Positions 40,069 through 50,321 are shown, counted from the stretch's first letter. The stretch: DNA of 64,000 nucleotides from Pararge aegeria (GCF_905163445.1 NC_053202.1:1426001-1490000); one strand, 5' to 3'. Notes: generated from the letters alone by a model not told the origin. Translations and numbers: made by a program.

Positions 40069-40520
40069 AACTTGTTTAACCGTATAATTCGAAATATCCG
40101 GTTCGGTAATTGTTAAACGGAATAAATTTTGTATTTATTATTCGGCGCACCTCTATTTTTCACTTACCATCAGGTGGGAAATCTGTTTAATCCGCTAATT
40201 ACTACGAGAGACGATAACCATGCCCAGTAGTGGGTCGTTAATGGGTTGATAACGATGATGGGTTGGTAACTATATTCAAATAACTGTTTTCTCATTGAAA
40301 TCCCAAAAAGCCTCTTAACAGTATAAGATTTTCTAATTTAGCTACAGTGGGCCTATAAAATGGAATGAGAGAAAATGCTAAATGTGCCGGTAACATTTTC
40401 CAATTGACGGAAATGGATCAATTTCCGCGAAATCCAAATTATTCACGCATTGTTGAATCAAAAGCCTTTTCTATAATGTAATTGTACTTACTCTTTATTA
40501 CCGAAACATTAGAATATACC
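40069..40520. other. Mostly unassigned; short SINE-B tail trace
   Basis: 40215-40262 resembles the SINE-B 3' end (AGTAGTGGGTCGTTAATGGG, then GATGATGGGTTGG). The remainder is unassigned. Confidence 0.4.
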
Positions 40521-40670
40521 TTTTTTTTTTACGTGGGAAATCCTCATGGATACCAACACACCCGGGGAGGTGCAATGGTTATGTCGGACTCTTACCGACT
40601 AAACCCCACGGTGTTCAAACACTTCGCCTGGTGACTGGGTTACGGGAACGCTTTCGCACACGACCGCGAA
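40521..40670 (-). mobile_element. SINE-S, second insertion
   Basis: 150 bp with a poly(A) tail on the minus strand (Ts at 40521-40530). Flanked by the 10-bp duplication AGAATATACC (40511-40520 and 40671-40680). It shares TCCTCATGGATA, TATGTCGGACTC, CCCCACGGTGTTC and ACGGGAACGCTTTCGCACAC with 6718-6862. The B-box position reads GGTAAGAGTCC. Confidence 0.82.
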
Positions 40671-40859
40671 AGAATATACCTGAGAAATCGACTTTCAGAA
40701 CTGTTTCTTTAGCTGAAATTCAGTAGTTGTAGAGTTAATCGGGACAGAGCTCGTACGGTAAAGTAATACCATAATACTTATTTCTGCCGCAAAACAGGAT
40801 TGTTGCAATGCTGGTTATTTTAGGCACATTAGGCTTAGCACCTAAGCCTCAGGTTTATT

Positions 40860-41150
40860 ATAATAATAAACATCGTGTAAATCGAGATTACCGCCATGTG
40901 GAATGTTGAGTCGACCATTGTTGTTCCGATAGTCGTTTCAGTCAATGGTCTTCTCGCGAAAAGCTTCAACCAACATCTCAAGAAGCTTTCGCTTGGTTGT
41001 TGGATCAAGGGTCGGATACAGAAGGCAAGGTCCTTGAAACGGCGCGTATTGTGAGGAGGTTTCTCATTCTGGAGCCCTGACCACCGGTTGCTTGGGCATT
41101 CAAAAGCCCCGCAAGCGGAGGGTGGAAGTTTTTTTTTTTTTTTTTTTAAT
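40860..41150 (+). pseudogene. LINE-I ORF2 C-terminus, second copy
   Basis: A frame from about 40886 reads EITAMWNVESTIVVPIVVSV, then NGLLAKSFNQHLKKLSLGCW and IKGRIQKA. A short indel at GGCAAGGTCC (GGCAGTAGTCC in the other copy) then breaks it before the TARIVRRFL segment. It is preserved slightly better than 3414-3836 in its own part. The 3' UTR ends with a long T run (41130-41147). The RT domain is absent. Confidence 0.72.
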
Positions 41151-41218
41151 AGTGTTTTTTAATTTATTCTTAAGCATTGTTAATAATTAAAAAAAAAAAA
41201 GAAAAATAATAAATGATA

Positions 41219-41390
41219 GACAATGTAACATCGTGTAAATGAAAACCGAAATAATAATTCACAAGCTTTGAATTGTTTTGAAGCACAAGTACTCGTGAGG
41301 CACATTGTGTACTCACTCTGAGACTTCTGTGAAACCGAAAACCTAATAGTTTTTGGGTAAACCACTGCCATTACTGACAGAAATCAGATA
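41219..41390 (-). repeat. Dispersed repeat shared with 48510-48690
   Basis: On the minus strand, ATCTGATTTCTGTCAGTAAT and CCCAAAAACTATTAGG followed by TTTTCGGTTTCACAGAAG match the plus strand at about 48522-48595. It lies next to the LINE-I 3' end. Origin unknown. Confidence 0.45.
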
Positions 41391-41491
41391 AAGCCCTATT
41401 AAACTACCTGCGCGTGGAATAGGAGAAGTTTACCACCGTTTAATGTTACACATGAGATATTATTTGGATATTATTTCCACTTGTGCGTCAG

Positions 41492-41672
41492 TGCTCTGAG
41501 AGTTGATAAAGCTGTGGGAGAAGATACATTTTTATCCTTTCCCCGGGGAGATAATTGGAACCGTCGTAGCTTAAGTTTTAAGTTAATACGTCATATTTAT
41601 TTAATATACACATTAAAAGTGCCATGTACGTGCCTATTTGAACAAAGAAATATTTGACTTTGACTTTGGTCT
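41492..41672 (+). repeat. LINE-J fragment joined to LINE-F tail
   Basis: 41492-41555 (GCTCTGAGAGTTGATAAAGC, TTTCCCCGGGGAGATAATTG) matches LINE-J at 51945-52010. From 41558 the sequence is LINE-F 3' UTR (GGAACCGTCGTAGCTTAAG) with a GACTTTGACTTTG tail. Confidence 0.6.
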
Positions 41673-42189
41673 AGTGGGATATGACTGCTTAGTCTATCAA
41701 TTATTACTTTAAAAAAAAATACTTCGGAATTGAGTTTAATTAACCTCTTCGATTAGCTTAGACATGGTTGACAGAGCCCATTAATTTGAACCCCAAATAA
41801 ACGTTGCCACATTATTCTTAAGCATCATTTATCCTTGTCTCTCTCGCGGTGTTCTCCCTTTATATAGTGTTAAAATGGATCGTGTTTTTTAAGGAAAAGA
41901 GTTTCTTGGATTCAATTTCATTGTGGCAACGTTTCCTTCTTTCTTATATCTTATTACTTTGTTTCTTCAAAGTGTCACAATCAAAAGGTTTGGTATTTTC
42001 AAAAAAATATTCTAAATCAAAACTTTAGCAACTCAAAATCACCGAATTTTGAGATAATCTCATTTTCTGAGTACCGATTTTATTTGACCTTTACGAATAT
42101 AATGCTATAGAATTTGTTTTCTATACCGTTTTACACACATTTTCCTCGAAATAGTTTTGAAGTTTTTTATTCTCTGTCATAGATTTTTT
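41673..42189. other. No recognised feature
   Basis: AT-rich, unassigned. Confidence 0.35.
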
Positions 42190-42400
42190 TTCATAGCTTG
42201 ATATTAATTTACTGTCAGATGGTGACAAAAAAAATACCCGGCTAAGTTTGTTGTGGGCTCTTCTTAGACCAGGGCGTTTGGAAACAGTAGCTTTAGGTTT
42301 AAGTTGGCGAACAAAGTTTAACCATCCTCTTATAATTATATTAACATATAAGTATGAACGTTTCATAAGTGCCTGAGATAGGCCTACATGAAAAAAAAAC
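42190..42400 (+). repeat. LINE-F 3' UTR copy
   Basis: CATAGCTTGATATTAATTTA, CCCGGCTAAGTTTGTTGTGG, CTTCTTAGACCAGGGCG and CATAAGTGCCTGAGATAGGC, then an A-rich end. Confidence 0.68.
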
Positions 42401-42679
42401 TTGAGACAAATATAATTCAAAATGTTGCTCCTAGTTTGTTTCAAAGTAAAATTTGTTTTTTGATTTAATAAATTATAGTCTATGTTATATTCTGATAGTT
42501 GAGCTTTCTATTGTTACAAAAACAATCACACCACAGCGTATAAAATTTGGCGACCTTATCGATATAGCGATAAAGTTTTTTTTTTTTTATTTATTTAAAA
42601 CGGTTTTCATTCTGGGTTTTCTATAAATATCGGTAGGATAGGATGGGAAATAATAGCGTCTTATATTATTATTAGTTAT

Positions 42680-42790
42680 TAGAACTGCGAAAGTTTGCAT
42701 GGATGAATAGATTGATGGATGGATGGATGTTTGTTACTCTCTCACGCAAATACTACGGAACGGATTTGAACAGAAGATTTCGAATGCAGA
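42680..42790 (+). mobile_element. Helitron 5' fragment, decayed
   Basis: GAACTGCGAAAGTTTGCATG, a (GATG)n stretch, then TTTGTTACTCTCTCACGCAA and CGGAACGGATTTGAACA, as in subfamily 3. Confidence 0.5.
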
Positions 42791-43085
42791 TTATATTATA
42801 CATAAAAAATCTATTATATTATACATTAATATAATTATTAACAATACTGTTAAATTAATTACCCACCCCTTTCTTTGGCGTATTCGGGTAAAAATGGCAT
42901 CGCAGGTGGATATGTCTGGAAATGTTTCTTTTGGTCTGATGCCAACCCTTTCGTAGCGTATCACGTTGGAGGTCAGGGGTCAAACTTTCGATGCCAAATA
43001 CAAATATTCAAATATTTCATGTATTCCTACCTTTTGAATTCTTCAATCTTCGATATTTATACTGATTTTGTAATATTATGTACGT

Positions 43086-43230
43086 TGTAATTTATAATTT
43101 CTTCAATCTACTCTCTACACACGTTCCGTTAAGTTTAACAATTATTCATTGTAAAGTTAACATCTCCTGAGGATGCTCCGGTGTCGGAGCAAAACGTGCG
43201 TAGAGAGTACATTGCCAAAGAGTCTCTCTA
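43086..43230 (+). mobile_element. Fold-D fragment
   Basis: TAATTTATAATTTCTTCAAT and ACACGTTCCGTTAAG in one orientation lead into TTAACAATTATTCATTGTAA and the body CATCTCCTGAGGATGCTCCG in the other, so an inverted junction lies at about 43125. Confidence 0.65.
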
Positions 43231-43460
43231 ACTTTTCCTAAGTTATGTGCGTGTTAAGCAATTAAAATATAACTTGCTTCAACTCCAAAGGAAAACATCG
43301 TGAGGAAACCCGCATGCCTGAGAATTCTACAAAATGTTCTCAAAGCTGTGCGGAGTCCACCAATCCGCAATGGGCCAGCGTGGTGAACTACGGCCTTAAC
43401 CCCTTCTCATTGTGGGAGGAGACCCGTGCTCTGTAGTGGGCCGGTAATGGGTTGGTATAA
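43231..43460 (+). mobile_element. SINE-B copy, head missing
   Basis: Very well kept body and 3' end: GAGGAAACCCGCATGCCTGA, CACCAATCCGCAATGGGCCA, CTTAACCCCTTCTCATTGTG and CTCTGTAGTGGGCCGGTAAT. Confidence 0.85.
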
Positions 43461-43489
43461 AAACGGGGATAGCCTAGTGGTTAGAGATT

Positions 43490-43722
43490 TTTTAATGACA
43501 AGGTTGCTTGGAAGCATCCGGCTCCGCTTTCAGCTCTCACAAGATAGAAAAATGAATGTTAAAATGCAAAATGTAAATTGTTGATGTTGGAAAAGAGCAA
43601 CTGCTGAGTTTCTTGCCGGCTTCTTCTCGGTAGAATCTGCCTTCCGAACCGGTGGTAGAATCACTACAAACAGACAGACTTGACGTTTCAAAAGTGCTTA
43701 TATTAGGCCTACTTGAGCTCGG
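43490..43722 (+). mobile_element. LINE-G 3' end
   Basis: AATGACAAGGTTGCTTGGAA corresponds to NDKxAWK at the end of the LINE-G ORF (see 45703-45958). The 3' UTR follows with TTCTTGCCGGCTTCTTCTCG and AGGCCTACTTGAGCTCGG. Confidence 0.7.
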
Positions 43723-43816
43723 GTCTCTCTTTCAGGGTAGCCGAGTTCGATCCGGGCTTGAACCTATAACTTTTAGAAGCTACGAGCGTTTTTTATTTAA
43801 GAAATTAACAATATTT

Positions 43817-44040
43817 GACGATCGATTGGCGTAGTTTGCTTGCCTGCTTTTTGAGCCCAAGGCCGTGGGTTCGATTCCCACTACTGGAAAAAGTTTATGT
43901 GATGAGCATGAATGTTTTTCAGTGTCTGGGTGTTTCAATGTATATTGTAAGTATTTATGTATGTTATTCATAAAAATATTCATCAGTCATCTTAGTACCC
44001 ATAACACAAGCTACGCTTACTTGGGGCTAGATGGCGATGA
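43817..44040 (+). mobile_element. SINE-A copy, tail missing
   Basis: Head ATCGATTGGCGTAGTTTGCT with small deletions, intact B box GGTTCGATTCC. It ends at GGGGCTAGATGGCGATGA, where SINE-B-like sequence begins. Confidence 0.83.
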
Positions 44041-44044
44041 AAAA

Positions 44045-44235
44045 TGTACTTCTTTTAACGGCGAAGGAAAAACATCGTGTGGAAAACTCCATAACGTCCT
44101 AAAAGGTGTGTAAAGTCTACTTAATTGAGTCTAGACAACCAGCACTTAGCCAGCTTGGTGGCTAAACTCCTCTCATTCTGAGAAGAGATCTGTGGCCTGT
44201 TTTGGGCCGACAATGGATTGACTATGATACTATAC
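44045..44235 (+). mobile_element. SINE-B 3' part, decayed
   Basis: GGCGAAGGAAAAACATCGTG, CCATAACGTCCTAAAAGGTG and ATTCTGAGAAGAGATCTGTG follow the family order with many changes. Confidence 0.65.
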
Positions 44236-44742
44236 CGCACAGTTTGACTAGCAGTCACGAATTAAAGCATTAATATTTAAATTCAACTGTACTTATATGC
44301 AAGCTATCAGGTATTTTCGCCAGTTTTATTCAGCTTTGAACATTGAAGCCGGGTTGTTTTTAGAAATTCTATTCGTTCAGATAAATAAAAACAGTTCAAC
44401 TCCCGAAAACAACATTTTCGCACGGTCATAAATGTTATATTGGAAATAGAAGTACAACGTAGTTATTATCAAAAACTACATTTACCAGCGTATTTTTAAA
44501 ACGTTTCGTTCAATGCACACACGTATAGTGTGAAGTACAGCATTGAAAGTTATAAAAATCATATCGTTAAAACCATTGATAAAACGTCAGTGGTTAAAAC
44601 ACCCAAAATTAAAATAATAAAAACTTATCAAAAATAATAGAGATATGTATTTCTCAAAAATAACATACTGTTCACTTAAAAGAGATAAAAGGTTTACAAT
44701 TCAATTCTTAAAATCTACACAAGCACGCATGCACGTATTATA
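44236..44742. other. No recognised feature
   Basis: A 45-codon open stretch at 44499-44636 (NVSFNAHTYSVKYSIESYKN...) has no start codon and no family match. Otherwise unassigned. Confidence 0.35.
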
Positions 44743-45091
44743 TCTATATATATAAAAGGCAAAGGTGACTGACTGACTGACTGACCGACTGATCTTTTAG
44801 GATCGGGCTGAAATTTTGCACATATATAGTTATTACAACGTAGAAAAGATTTTTGAAAATTCCATTTCCCTAAGAGGGTTAAATGGGGGGTTAAAGTTTG
44901 TATAAAATCCTTCATTTATCAATTTATTTTTCAAGTTACATCTATGAATCTTTGATTATAGGCCAAGGCATCAAAATAGGGGATGAATAATGGAAAATTG
45001 TAGTTTCTGATATTTTTTAAACCCCTTGTAGTTAATATTTACCAATTCAAAAATTTAACTTAACGTGAGCGAAGCTTCGGGCAAAAGCTAG
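44743..45091 (+). mobile_element. Complete non-autonomous Helitron, subfamily 4
   Basis: 349 bp: starts TCTATATATATAAAAGGCAA after A and ends GGGCAAAAGCTAG before T. The 3' hairpin CGAAGCTTCG (45070-45079) lies 12 nt before the end. A GACTGACTGACTGACCGACT run sits near the 5' end. No ORF and no RepHel motif. Confidence 0.88.
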
Positions 45092-45702
45092 TTATGTGTA
45101 AGAAGTTACAAATTATCATCATAATATACAATATTTTGTTGGTCTAGCCTGTTTGCCGGTTCGAGTAAAAAATTGCAAGATCTCTCGATGTCGGGTCAAA
45201 AGTTGTCAGTTATTGCCTTTAACATCGTTTCTATCCTGTTTATATCCTTCTACTACGAAGTACTTGAAGAAGAATTTTGAATTCGTAGAAGTAGTTCACT
45301 CTACGAGGAAGATGTCTGATCATAAATCCGCCTTCTTCAAAGTTTCAAGCTATTTAACTTTAAATATCCGTAATTTTTTACCAATTACGCATTGGGTGTT
45401 TGTCCTTCCTTCACGCCCTAATTCAGTAACCAATCAACTGTATTTTTGGCTAAGATTTATTTAATAGGACTGAGTATGACATCGGCTACTTTTTATTCCA
45501 GGGAAACAAAATATCCCACGGGATTTGTAAAAATCATAATAAACTTTTAAAAAAAATCAACATCTGAGAAAAGTACAGAAATCGTTTGTGGGGATGTATA
45601 TTTGCTTCTATAACATGATACCGAAGTTAATATGAGATCTACATTTAACTTAGTTTAAACAATGTATTAAAACACATTTAACCAATCGCGGTTACGTGTT
45701 GG
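45092..45702. other. No recognised feature
   Basis: A 103-codon plus-strand frame (45153-45464) has no domain, signal peptide or codon pattern that I can support as real. Unassigned. Confidence 0.35.
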
Positions 45703-45958
45703 ATTGATGAATTCCTTAACGACAAGGCTGCTTGGAAGCAGTCCACTCCGCTCACATCTCCCACACCACAGAATATTTCTAAAGATTGTTTATTTATAAA
45801 AATATGTTGGAAAAGAGCAATCTGCTGAGTTTCTTGCCGGTTCTTCTCAGTGGAATCTGCCGTCCTAACCGGTGATAGAGTAACTACAAACAGACTGACT
45901 TGACGTTTCAAAAGTGCTTATAAACTAGGCCTACTTGAAATAAATGAATTTTGAATTT
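45703..45958 (+). pseudogene. LINE-G ORF end and 3' UTR, best copy
   Basis: Frame from about 45703: IDEFLNDKAAWKQSTPLTSP, then TPQNISKDCLFIKICWKRAI and a stop codon at about 45825. The DxFLNDKxAW ending is typical for reverse transcriptases of the Jockey/CR1 group. The 3' UTR then runs through TTCTTGCCGGTTCTTCTCAG, AACCGGTGATAGAGTAACTA and GACTTGACGTTTCAAAAGTG to the tail CCTACTTGAAATAAATGAAT. Six pieces of this family lie in the window, all 5'-truncated within the last 250 bp. Confidence 0.72.
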
Positions 45959-46204
45959 GGAACGCGGGCTAACGCAAGTAAAAAGAAAACAGTGTAGGCG
46001 CGATGGAAACCTCAGTTTACCCACCTGTTTACCACTAACTTGTAAGTTAAATATATATGTGTGTTTGTATAAAACACGACCTCGAACTACGTGCCGCGCG
46101 ACTTGAGGGGAGGGTACTTCTGAAATGTGTCGCTTAATGGGCTGCTTTGCTATTTTGGGAGTGTTTTGTTTTTGTTTTTCTGTAAAGTTACGTGGGACTA
46201 GAGC

Positions 46205-46791
46205 GTTAATAGCCTAGCAGATCGTTGATAGTGGTCGGAACTTCCGCTCCTATTTCGGTGAGATCGAGTACGATTCCGGTATCTTAAGTTTTGCTATTGA
46301 AGCAAATTAACATCACTTTGGCTCTAGCGGTGATAGCTCAGTGGTCAGGACTTCAGTTTGACTTTCGGGGGGCTGAGTTCGAGTCCCAGCACGCACATCT
46401 AACTTTTATAAGTTATTTGCGTTTTAGTAACTAAAATATTACTGGCTTCAATGGCGAAGGTAAAGATCGTGAGGAAACCTGCATGCCTGAGAGTTCTACA
46501 TAATGTTCTCAAAGGTGTGTGGAGTCCAGCAAATCGCACTGGGCCAGCGTGGTGGACTACGGCCTTACCCCTTCTCAATGTGGGAGGAGACCCGTGCTCT
46601 GTAGTGGGCCGGGAACGGGTTAATGTAATGATAATGACGATGAATTAAAATATCACGAGCTTCAACGGAGAAGCTAGTCATCCTGAGGAAACTTGCATGC
46701 CTTATTGTCCTCCATAACGTTCTCAAAAGTAGTTTTGAGATGAATCTCGTACCCCGTAGTGAGCCCGTAATGGTTTGATGATGATGACGAC
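46205..46791 (+). mobile_element. Old SINE-B split by a younger SINE-B
   Basis: 46205-46323 is a decayed SINE-B head (GATAGTGGTCGGAACTTCC, GATCGAGTACGATTCCGG). 46645-46791 resumes its body at ATTAAAATATCACGAGC. The insert 46324-46644 is a separate SINE-B. The segment AATTAACATCAC on the left and AATTAAAATATCAC on the right may be the target duplication. Confidence 0.65.
46324..46644 (+). mobile_element. SINE-B, full-length reference copy
   Basis: Head AGCGGTGATAGCTCAGTGGT (A box) and B-box segment GAGTTCGAGTCCC. The body has GAGGAAACCTGCATGCCTGA, and the 3' end has GCGTGGTGGACTACGGCC, CTCTGTAGTGGGCCGGGAAC and the tail ATGATAATGACGATGA. The most complete copy of the family here. Confidence 0.87.
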
Positions 46792-46801
46792 TTCATAAAG
46801 A

Positions 46802-46887
46802 CTAGCGGACCTGCGCGATTTCGCACGTGAGTCGACTTAAAATAGTCGTATGTCCAATATAAATAATTCCGAGATTCCAATTATATT

Positions 46888-46922
<35 letters not shown>

Positions 46923-47070
46923 TGATAAAACACGAATAAAATGACATTTTATAAAAATGAATCCTAGCTAGATCGATTTATCGCCCCCAAACCCCCCTGT
47001 TTACTAGATTTCATGAAAATCGTTGCAGCCGATTACGAGATTCAAATTATATATATATGTATATGCAAGA
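46802..47070 (-). mobile_element. Helitron, subfamily 5, with (TA)n
   Basis: 3' end on the minus strand: GTGCGAAATCGCGCAGGTCC then GCTAG at 46802-46806. A (TA)n run lies at 46887-46922. The 5' end near 47070 is approximate, because no clean A|TC junction is visible. The 51735-51866 segment shares TAGCTAGGATTCATTTTTA and AAAATGTCATTTTAT. Confidence 0.6.
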
Positions 47071-47625
47071 ATTGCTCGTTTGAAGATATAAGATTAACTC
47101 AGTGCTAACTGTATAATTATTGTGTATTGTTATTACTTTACAAGTAGATATTAAATGCCAACATTTCTGAGGAGGGTGAACTGGATATCGACGAATGATA
47201 AATGTTATTTTGTATGGAGCCGTTTAAATTCCGTTGTTACACAAATTATGCGAGCACGCGGCCATTTTGTTTTCTAATGAAGATGTATTACGGTTTGTAT
47301 GAAAGCCATTCTAATTTATGCGTGCCCCTTATGTATGATTATCACCCGAATAGTGCAGAAAACTTTATATCACCAGTAGTTGCCCACGACTTCGTTTGTG
47401 GAAATTTTAATGTGAAATTTCTGTCCCCCGAAATACTACTAAAGTTAAAGCACATGTCGATCTCTTGCTCAGAAAATAAAAAGAAATCTGTTTAAGATAA
47501 CCGTATATTTTTCCAGAATAAGAAGTAGCCTATAATATGTGCATTTTTTTTCGTAAAATCCTATTAAAACTATACGTAGAAGATTTCTCAGCTACAAATA
47601 TCTTGATTTACTCCAATCCTTAAAA
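47071..47625. other. No gene; possible Helitron trace
   Basis: 47375-47400 (CAGTAGTTGCCCACGACTTC) resembles a Helitron 3' end on the minus strand. The 97-codon plus frame at 47202-47495 runs across it and is not a gene. Confidence 0.4.
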
Positions 47626-47825
47626 TCTTTATATATATATTTCTTGCGTGCGTGTGTATGTCACTGAACTCCTCCTAAACGGCTGGACCGATTCGAATGA
47701 ATTTTTCGGTATGCGTTTGGGTGGCACCCTGGATGGTTTAGATTCACAAATCAGCCCGACAGATGGCTCTGGGGTCCGTTAGTACTCTATAAAAGATTCT
47801 AAAACAGTTAGTATATTGCCAACAT
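47626..47825 (+). mobile_element. Helitron 5' part, subfamily 6
   Basis: TCTTTATATATATATTTCTT, then CACTGAACTCCTCCTAAACG and GGACCGATTCGAATGAA, a common lepidopteran Helitron start. The 3' CTRR end was not found. Confidence 0.55.
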
Positions 47826-47879
47826 TAAAACACCCAACTATAAATTTTTTTTTACTTCCTTAAGTTTTTGGCGACACCC

Positions 47880-47985
47880 TCACTCGTTTTTCTCGCACGT
47901 CCAAAGGTTGGCTGGTAGAAAATGCTTTAGCATTAAGTTCGCCTTTTAGAACACCTTTTTTTTGAAGTGCAATGAGGTAAAAAAA
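47880..47985 (+). repeat. LINE-H 3' UTR copy with changed stem
   Basis: CCAAAGGTTGGCTGGTAGAA, stem AATGCT-TT-AGCATT (47921-47934), AAGTTCGCCTTTT, tail AAGTGCAATGAGG and poly(A). Both stem arms differ from the other copies, but pairing is kept. Confidence 0.65.
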
Positions 47986-48227
47986 AAAAATCATCCAACC
48001 GGATGATAAAATGGTCTACTGAATTACATAGTAACACTCCTTTTTTTTCGCCCCCTTCTGCCCAATGGCTTACTGCTCAATTCGTGGTATCATTATGCGT
48101 TTAAAAAAAAAGAACATTGTCATTCACGCGCGTCCAACAGAACGCCGCACGCCGCGCCGCTAAAAAGTAGGTTATTCGAATCCCCGCGAATATTTTTTGA
48201 TATTTTTATTGTTTTGTTTAGAAACAA

Positions 48228-48326
48228 ATGAGCGATTCAAGTTTCGATAGCACACCGCCATATATTTTACCTTTTATACACAAAGTGCAACCGAATTACG
48301 AAATGATGTTGAAGGATGCATATTAA
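48228..48326 (+). CDS. Small hypothetical ORF
   Basis: 32 residues, MSDSSFDSTPPYILPFIHKV then QPNYEMMLKDAY, with a favourable start context (GAAACAAATGA). Upstream is a GC-rich segment with CGCGCGTCCAACAGAACGCC (48126-48145), unusual here. No family match. It could be the first ORF segment of a transposable element or a host exon. It lies between a LINE-H tail and a dispersed repeat, so an element origin seems more likely. Confidence 0.22.
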   Translation: MSDSSFDSTPPYILPFIHKVQPNYEMMLKDAY

Positions 48327-48509
48327 GTATATTTCATAAGGAATCACCTTGCAAAAATATTAAATCAAAAGTAGAAATTTATTTTTCCATACAAACGAAT
48401 TCAAAACTTTATTAGTACTTATGACAACGCTATTGAAGATAAAAGACCGACACGCGCATAGTACCGACAATGCGCGGCTCGAACTTAATAAAGTGACAGG
48501 AGTCACGTG

Positions 48510-48690
48510 ATTTTCATTTTGCATCTGATTTCTGTCGGTAAAAACTATGGCATGATTTGCTCAAAAACTGTTAGGTTTCGGTTTCTCAGATAAGTTTCGG
48601 AGACATTACATAATGTACTTCTAAAACCTGTGCAGTATTACTTCGGGTTTCGGTATATTTATGATCAAAATATTCTAAGATTTGCTTTTT
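48510..48690 (+). repeat. Dispersed repeat shared with 41219-41390
   Basis: CATCTGATTTCTGTCGGTAA, CTCAAAAACTGTTAGG and TTTCGGTTTCTCAGATAAG. The inverted relative is next to LINE-I. Confidence 0.45.
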
Positions 48691-49737
48691 AATAGCTACA
48701 AGTATTTCTCGATCTTTGTCTAGCTTCTGTAATACTGGCGTCCCTTTCATACTGTGCCTATGAAGTTCTCACCAGCAATTGTAATAATTAATGGTCAGTG
48801 TAACAAAAATACATAGTACCTATTTATTCTGTAAACTAGACAAAAAAGCAATTTAGATATATAGACATCATCATCAGTCTATATCCGCCCACTGCTGGAC
48901 TAAGGCTTCTTCATTTGTCATCTTAATTAAATTGAAGAGAAAATAGTGATCATAAATAGTTATATGGGTACATAAATAATGTATGAATAAGTATTTAGTA
49001 GGTTAGTAAATAGATGTAGAATACTAAAGTAATGTATATAAACCTAGTTTTGTATTAGTATACCTAAATATTTAATTTTAAATAAGTAATTGTGGAATTG
49101 TTACTTTGCCTGATACAAATGGTTTGAATACCTTGTTTACACCCTATTTTATTAAGCTAATTATATACTCCTGATATAGTTTAAAGTTAAGTTAACATTC
49201 ATAATAATATTTCACTTATATGTAATCCCCCCCCTTTCTCTCTCTCTGTCTATATTGTTGTCTTTATCAGAATTGTTTTCTCTGTCTCTATTATATTGTC
49301 TCGCACTATTTGTATTGCTGTATACAGATACAAAGACACAAAACATACATATGTTTTGTTATCTCTGTTTTACTTTAACTCAAATAAAGATAAGGAAACG
49401 CGCTCGCTTGTAATATAATAAAAACCCGGCATCGCCAGGGCAAAACGACGCACTTCACTCGCTGACTCTGAAGCGAACGCATCTCTGGTAAAACGACTTC
49501 ACCTTGTTGTTTTATTTCGCCACTGTGGACTGGATCCTCTATAATTCTACACACGTTGTTAATCACTTTTTCAATGAAGCAGTTGACAGAAATTATTTTA
49601 CCTCTAACGTTCTAAACGTTTGCAATAAAATGGGAAGAGTTTGTGAGATAGCAACATTCCGTGGGTGGGAAGTGAGATGTTTTCACAGAAACAGTGCAAT
49701 TATGGCTGAATGAGGGTTCTATATGTTCCCAATTCCG
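48691..49737. other. Mostly unassigned; RTE tail trace and CT-rich tract
   Basis: 48868-48912 resembles an RTE-type 3' end (ATCATCATCAGTCTATATCC, CCCACTGCTGGACTAAGGC). 49226-49252 is CCCCCCCCTTTCTCTCTCTC. No gene seen. Confidence 0.45.
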
Positions 49738-49890
49738 TGGACATCTCTTAACCAAAATTTTGCCTGGAAGAGATCGCTACAAAGCGATAAGGCTGCCTTT
49801 TGTATCCAACTTTTTAAGTTTACTCTTGGTGTGTCCATTTTTTTGGTTTTTTGTGGTGTACGTACAAATAAAGTGTATAAATAAATACAA
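49738..49890 (+). repeat. LINE-H 3' UTR copy
   Basis: TTTTGCCTGGAAGAGATCGC, stem ATCGCT-ACAA-AGCGAT (49773-49788), AAGGCTGCCTTTTGTAT, tail GTACAAATAAAGTGTATAAA. The sequence ATAAAGTGTATAAATAAAT recurs at 49963-49982. Confidence 0.7.
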
Positions 49891-50244
49891 TTTTATACTA
49901 TGTTGGAGAGGTATTGTTAAATCAGTCACACGGCAGGTCAGTTTGTATATAAAGATTAAAAAATAAAGTGTATAAATAAATAAATAAATAAAATTTTATT
50001 ATGTTGGTTAGGGCTTGTTTAATCAGTCACTCGGCAGGTCGGTTTGTAGATTAAAAACGTTTAACTCAGTCAAGCATTGTATTAATTTAAACTGATGGGG
50101 AAATCTTGGGGTCTTTTGTAATTAGCTTCCTGCACCTGGGTCGCCTTTAGGGGTTTAATCCATTAAATTATTCCCGTAGAATTATCCCGGTTACCTTTTT
50201 AATACTACCCAAGTCTTTAATTTTACTTTTTACGTCTAATGGTG

Positions 50245-50300
50245 AAATTCAAATTCAAAAATTCTTTATTCGTGTAGACCTATCACAGGCGTATGAAGCG
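50245..50300 (-). repeat. LINE-F-type 3' tail
   Basis: Plus strand GAAATTCAAATTCAAAAATT, CTTTATTCGTGTAGACCTAT and CACAGGCGTATGAAGCG; same tail as 36541-36605. Confidence 0.6.
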
Positions 50301-50321
50301 CTCATACATATATGTTTACAT

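Noticed and set aside
45153..45464. 103-codon frame MPVRVKNCKISRCRV...
   Set aside because: Open by chance as far as I can tell; no family resemblance, and no splice or promoter context.
46887..46922. (TA)n tract as an origin or regulatory element
   Set aside because: A plain microsatellite within a Helitron; similar tracts lie at 35755-35812 and 36655-36690.
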